Below are positions 61,619 through 64,000 of a stretch of DNA of 64,000 nucleotides, in pieces (within the stretch, counting starts at the first letter, position 1; every line of letters begins with the position of its first letter). A model generated the notes under the pieces. It saw only the letters and a list, made by a program, of their open reading frames with translations. It made no database searches and was not told the origin of the DNA. The position numbers and the translations under genes were made by a program. The stretch spans positions 496,001-560,000 of the forward strand of contig VZSF01003934.1 in the NCBI GenBank assembly GCA_013398295.1, written 5' to 3'. The stretch comes from Chionis minor. Taxonomy: Eukaryota > Chordata > Aves > Charadriiformes > Chionididae.

Positions 61619-64000
61619 CTGGAAAGGAAAGAGAAAACAATGAGTTCATCTCAGAATATATTACGCTATCATTGCCATTAACGCATGGCTGTATTTCCAC
61701 TTACACATTTCAAGACTAATTTTGCTTTTGGTACACAGAAGTCAGATAACCAATGCATCCTGAGGTGATTTTATTTTGCAGGCTGCTTTGCTTATGTCAG
61801 ATACATAAAGGAGACAAAGCATCTACTTCAACTCCTCTGCCTTCATCTGTGTGCAGTCAAGGAACCTGCACCAAGCAGCTAGGATGCCAGGAGGGCTGTG
61901 AAGCAGTTCACAGCAGGAGCTTCTGATTAACAACTAATTAGGTGCCCAACAAAGCCCATCTGGACAACAGGCTCTGAAATCTAAGCAAGAAGGAATGCAA
62001 TTGTGAACACAAGATTCAATCAGAGTGATGTCCTCCATTTAATGCACGGTTGCATCTGTAATTTTTCGTGCCTATGGCTAATTACAGAGACGTGTGTACA
62101 GTTCTACTACATATAAGCATACGAGTAATACACTTTTTTAATCATGCATCTCTAATTTTAAACTTGGCGGTTGTGAAATGCATGAAAACTTTACCAAGCT
62201 TTCTAAAAGTTACTCTGCATGTGACCGACAGGCTGTTTTAGCTCCTCATCACGACCAGGGGAAAGAGCAAACTCATCCAGGCAAACCAAACTGCACGACA
62301 CTGAGACAGCCACGGCAGGGCAGGTCCAGCCACCGGAGACCTCATCCATTATCAGCAACCAGCTGTTGGGCTAAAGACAGCAATGAGAGGAGAAGGGTCT
62401 GCAGGGAGTAGCCTCTCTAAAAAACCACATAAATCTGATCGGATCCTGGGCCACTGACTCTACGCAGAGCTGGAAAGTGTGAAGTGCTAGATTAGTGTAT
62501 TTGAAGCTTTCAGATGGTGTAGGCAGGCTGTCCTTCCATACCTGTTTATATAGATATTAATGCTATACTTTCAAGTTTTCCCTAATTACATCTTCTTTTA
62601 AAGTCTTTTTAGGGAGGTTTTAGACCTGAGACACAATTTGAGGAATGTTTTTTTTCTACTAGTGAATTCTTTCTCTAGTTTGTTAATTGGGTGGGATTAT
62701 ATCTGGTCTCTTAGGTTACTGCCAAAATGCAGTAATGATTTCAAACCACACGTATATGTGACTAATGTTTTATGTATTCATTTCAGTGTAAGCTGGTCCC
62801 TTATGCTCGTTTTTCTCCTGCTTGATAGAAAAGCAGCATGAAATCAATTGCAATGTCTGTGCATGATGACTAGATGCACAATATTAAGCCATGAATTATA
62901 AAATGTATGACAAGAGTTCTGCATCATGAATTGCAAATCTGACACACTCTTTCCTTGCCCATATAACTAGATTTTAGGTTTCCTCACAGTGACCTTTCTC
63001 TGCCAGAAATACCAGAATATCCACAGTTACCACCTAGGGCACTGGAGAAAGAAATTCTTGCAGGATTTCTCTTCAGCCAAGCCCAGCACAGATGTCCTAA
63101 CAGTCAGGAAATATCAGACTTCTGAACATTTTTCCTAAACAGACAATTGCTACAGTGGAACGAGCCTTGTCACTGTTGGAGAAACATGCAGATCCAATAT
63201 GATTCAGAAACGCTGTGTTCTTCTCAAGAAGAGCCTCACCTCTTCTCCAAAGCCGAAAGGCAGAAATGGTCTTCAAAGGCTGGAAGCTTCACTTGAATGA
63301 AATTCATTTAGCAAGCTTAAGCTATGGCTTTAGGAGAAAAGCCCATATAACATCAAAAAATCCAAATTTATGGCAAGAGTTTCAATTTTGAAATCTTGAT
63401 TTCAACAACTGTTTTAAAATCCACTCGGTGTAAAGAAAATCCCTTCCAAATCAATGTAATAAAATAATTTACCTTTTAACTCTCTAAAATGTACTACATA
63501 ACTTTGATTTGTACATGACACTGCAGACCTAGTAATTTAATCTGAAGAATGAGATTTGACTAGAAACAAAAATTAGCTCCATTAAACACTCTGGTGTCAT
63601 TGTCTAAATTGGATTAAATGGAAGAAGCAAATGGTGTAAATAGCCTCCTGTGCAATGCTCTAGTACCGGGAATTTTAGAATAGCCTCACTTTCGGTTACT
63701 CAATTGTTGCCAGGAAAAATGCTGGGAAGATTCCTTTTCCTTTTTAAACAGGTTTCCTGAAAGAATGTTTGTTGTTTGTGCTGTGCTGTGCACCCTCATA
63801 GTGCTAGCGAAACTTTTGCCTCCTCCTCCCCACCTTCCTCTTCCATAAAGTTGCTGCTGAAATATGAACAACCCCACAACACCTTGTGCAGTGGGGAGGG
63901 GGGTTGCCTTGTTGAGAGAGTTCTCAGGTCAATGAGCTAAAGAAGCTGTGGGAAAGACTTGTGGGGTACAAAAAGTAGGAAGAACCATGGGTGAAGAGAA
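61619..64000 (-). other. KCNB1: KCNB1 intron (part)
   Basis: The sequence upstream of the last coding exon on the KCNB1 strand. The first bases read as a polypyrimidine tract and AG. No T1-domain exon is visible up to the right edge. This fits the known gene structure, in which a very large intron separates the two coding exons. The region is AT-rich without recognised repeats. Confidence 0.85.

Noticed and set aside
1..64000. CRISPR arrays, tRNA and rRNA genes
   Set aside because: No regularly spaced repeats, and no cloverleaf or rRNA-like sequence was noticed. The window is vertebrate nuclear DNA.

Overview
This is eukaryotic, almost certainly avian, genomic DNA. The genes have introns with GT/AG junctions. 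Most of the sequence is non-coding and moderately AT-rich, with one CpG-island promoter. The recognisable interspersed repeats are CR1 LINE 3' ends, one candidate endogenous-retrovirus LTR and faint MIR traces, which is a typical bird repertoire. The species cannot be settled from the sequence alone.

Two genes are well supported. First, on the + strand, a complete five-exon gene (coding 15923-28009) encodes a secreted protein. It has a signal peptide, a somatomedin-B domain, a thrombospondin type-1 domain and a conserved Cys-rich C-terminal module. This is the architecture of SBSPON (somatomedin B and thrombospondin type 1 domain containing). All splice junctions and phases fit, except inside exon 1, where an N and a gap-join artefact break the frame. 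Second, on the - strand, the large last coding exon of KCNB1 (Kv2.1 voltage-gated K+ channel) lies at 59594-61618. It covers S1 through the C-terminus. The exon for the N-terminal T1 domain lies beyond the right edge.

Layout: 1-15480 holds no recognisable gene, only CR1/MIR relics. 15485-16600 is the CpG-island promoter and exon 1 of the SBSPON-like gene, with a 309-bp artificial duplication. 16130-27891 holds its introns and exons 2-4, including an LTR and a CR1 in intron 3. Exon 5 and the candidate poly(A) signals follow. About 28.8-50.9 kb is non-coding, with several palindromes and a possible GPCR-like relic near 50.2 kb. About 50.9-59.6 kb is the probable very long KCNB1 3' UTR, which contains unexpected CpG-rich blocks. 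59.6-61.6 kb is the KCNB1 exon, and 61.6-64 kb is KCNB1 intron.

The most interesting result is the gene pair itself. In mammals SBSPON sits tail-to-tail with KCNB2 (with TERF1 between). Here an SBSPON-family gene sits tail-to-tail with KCNB1, the paralogue of KCNB2. The simplest reading is an SBSPON paralogue kept from the vertebrate whole-genome duplications, which to my knowledge is absent next to human KCNB1.
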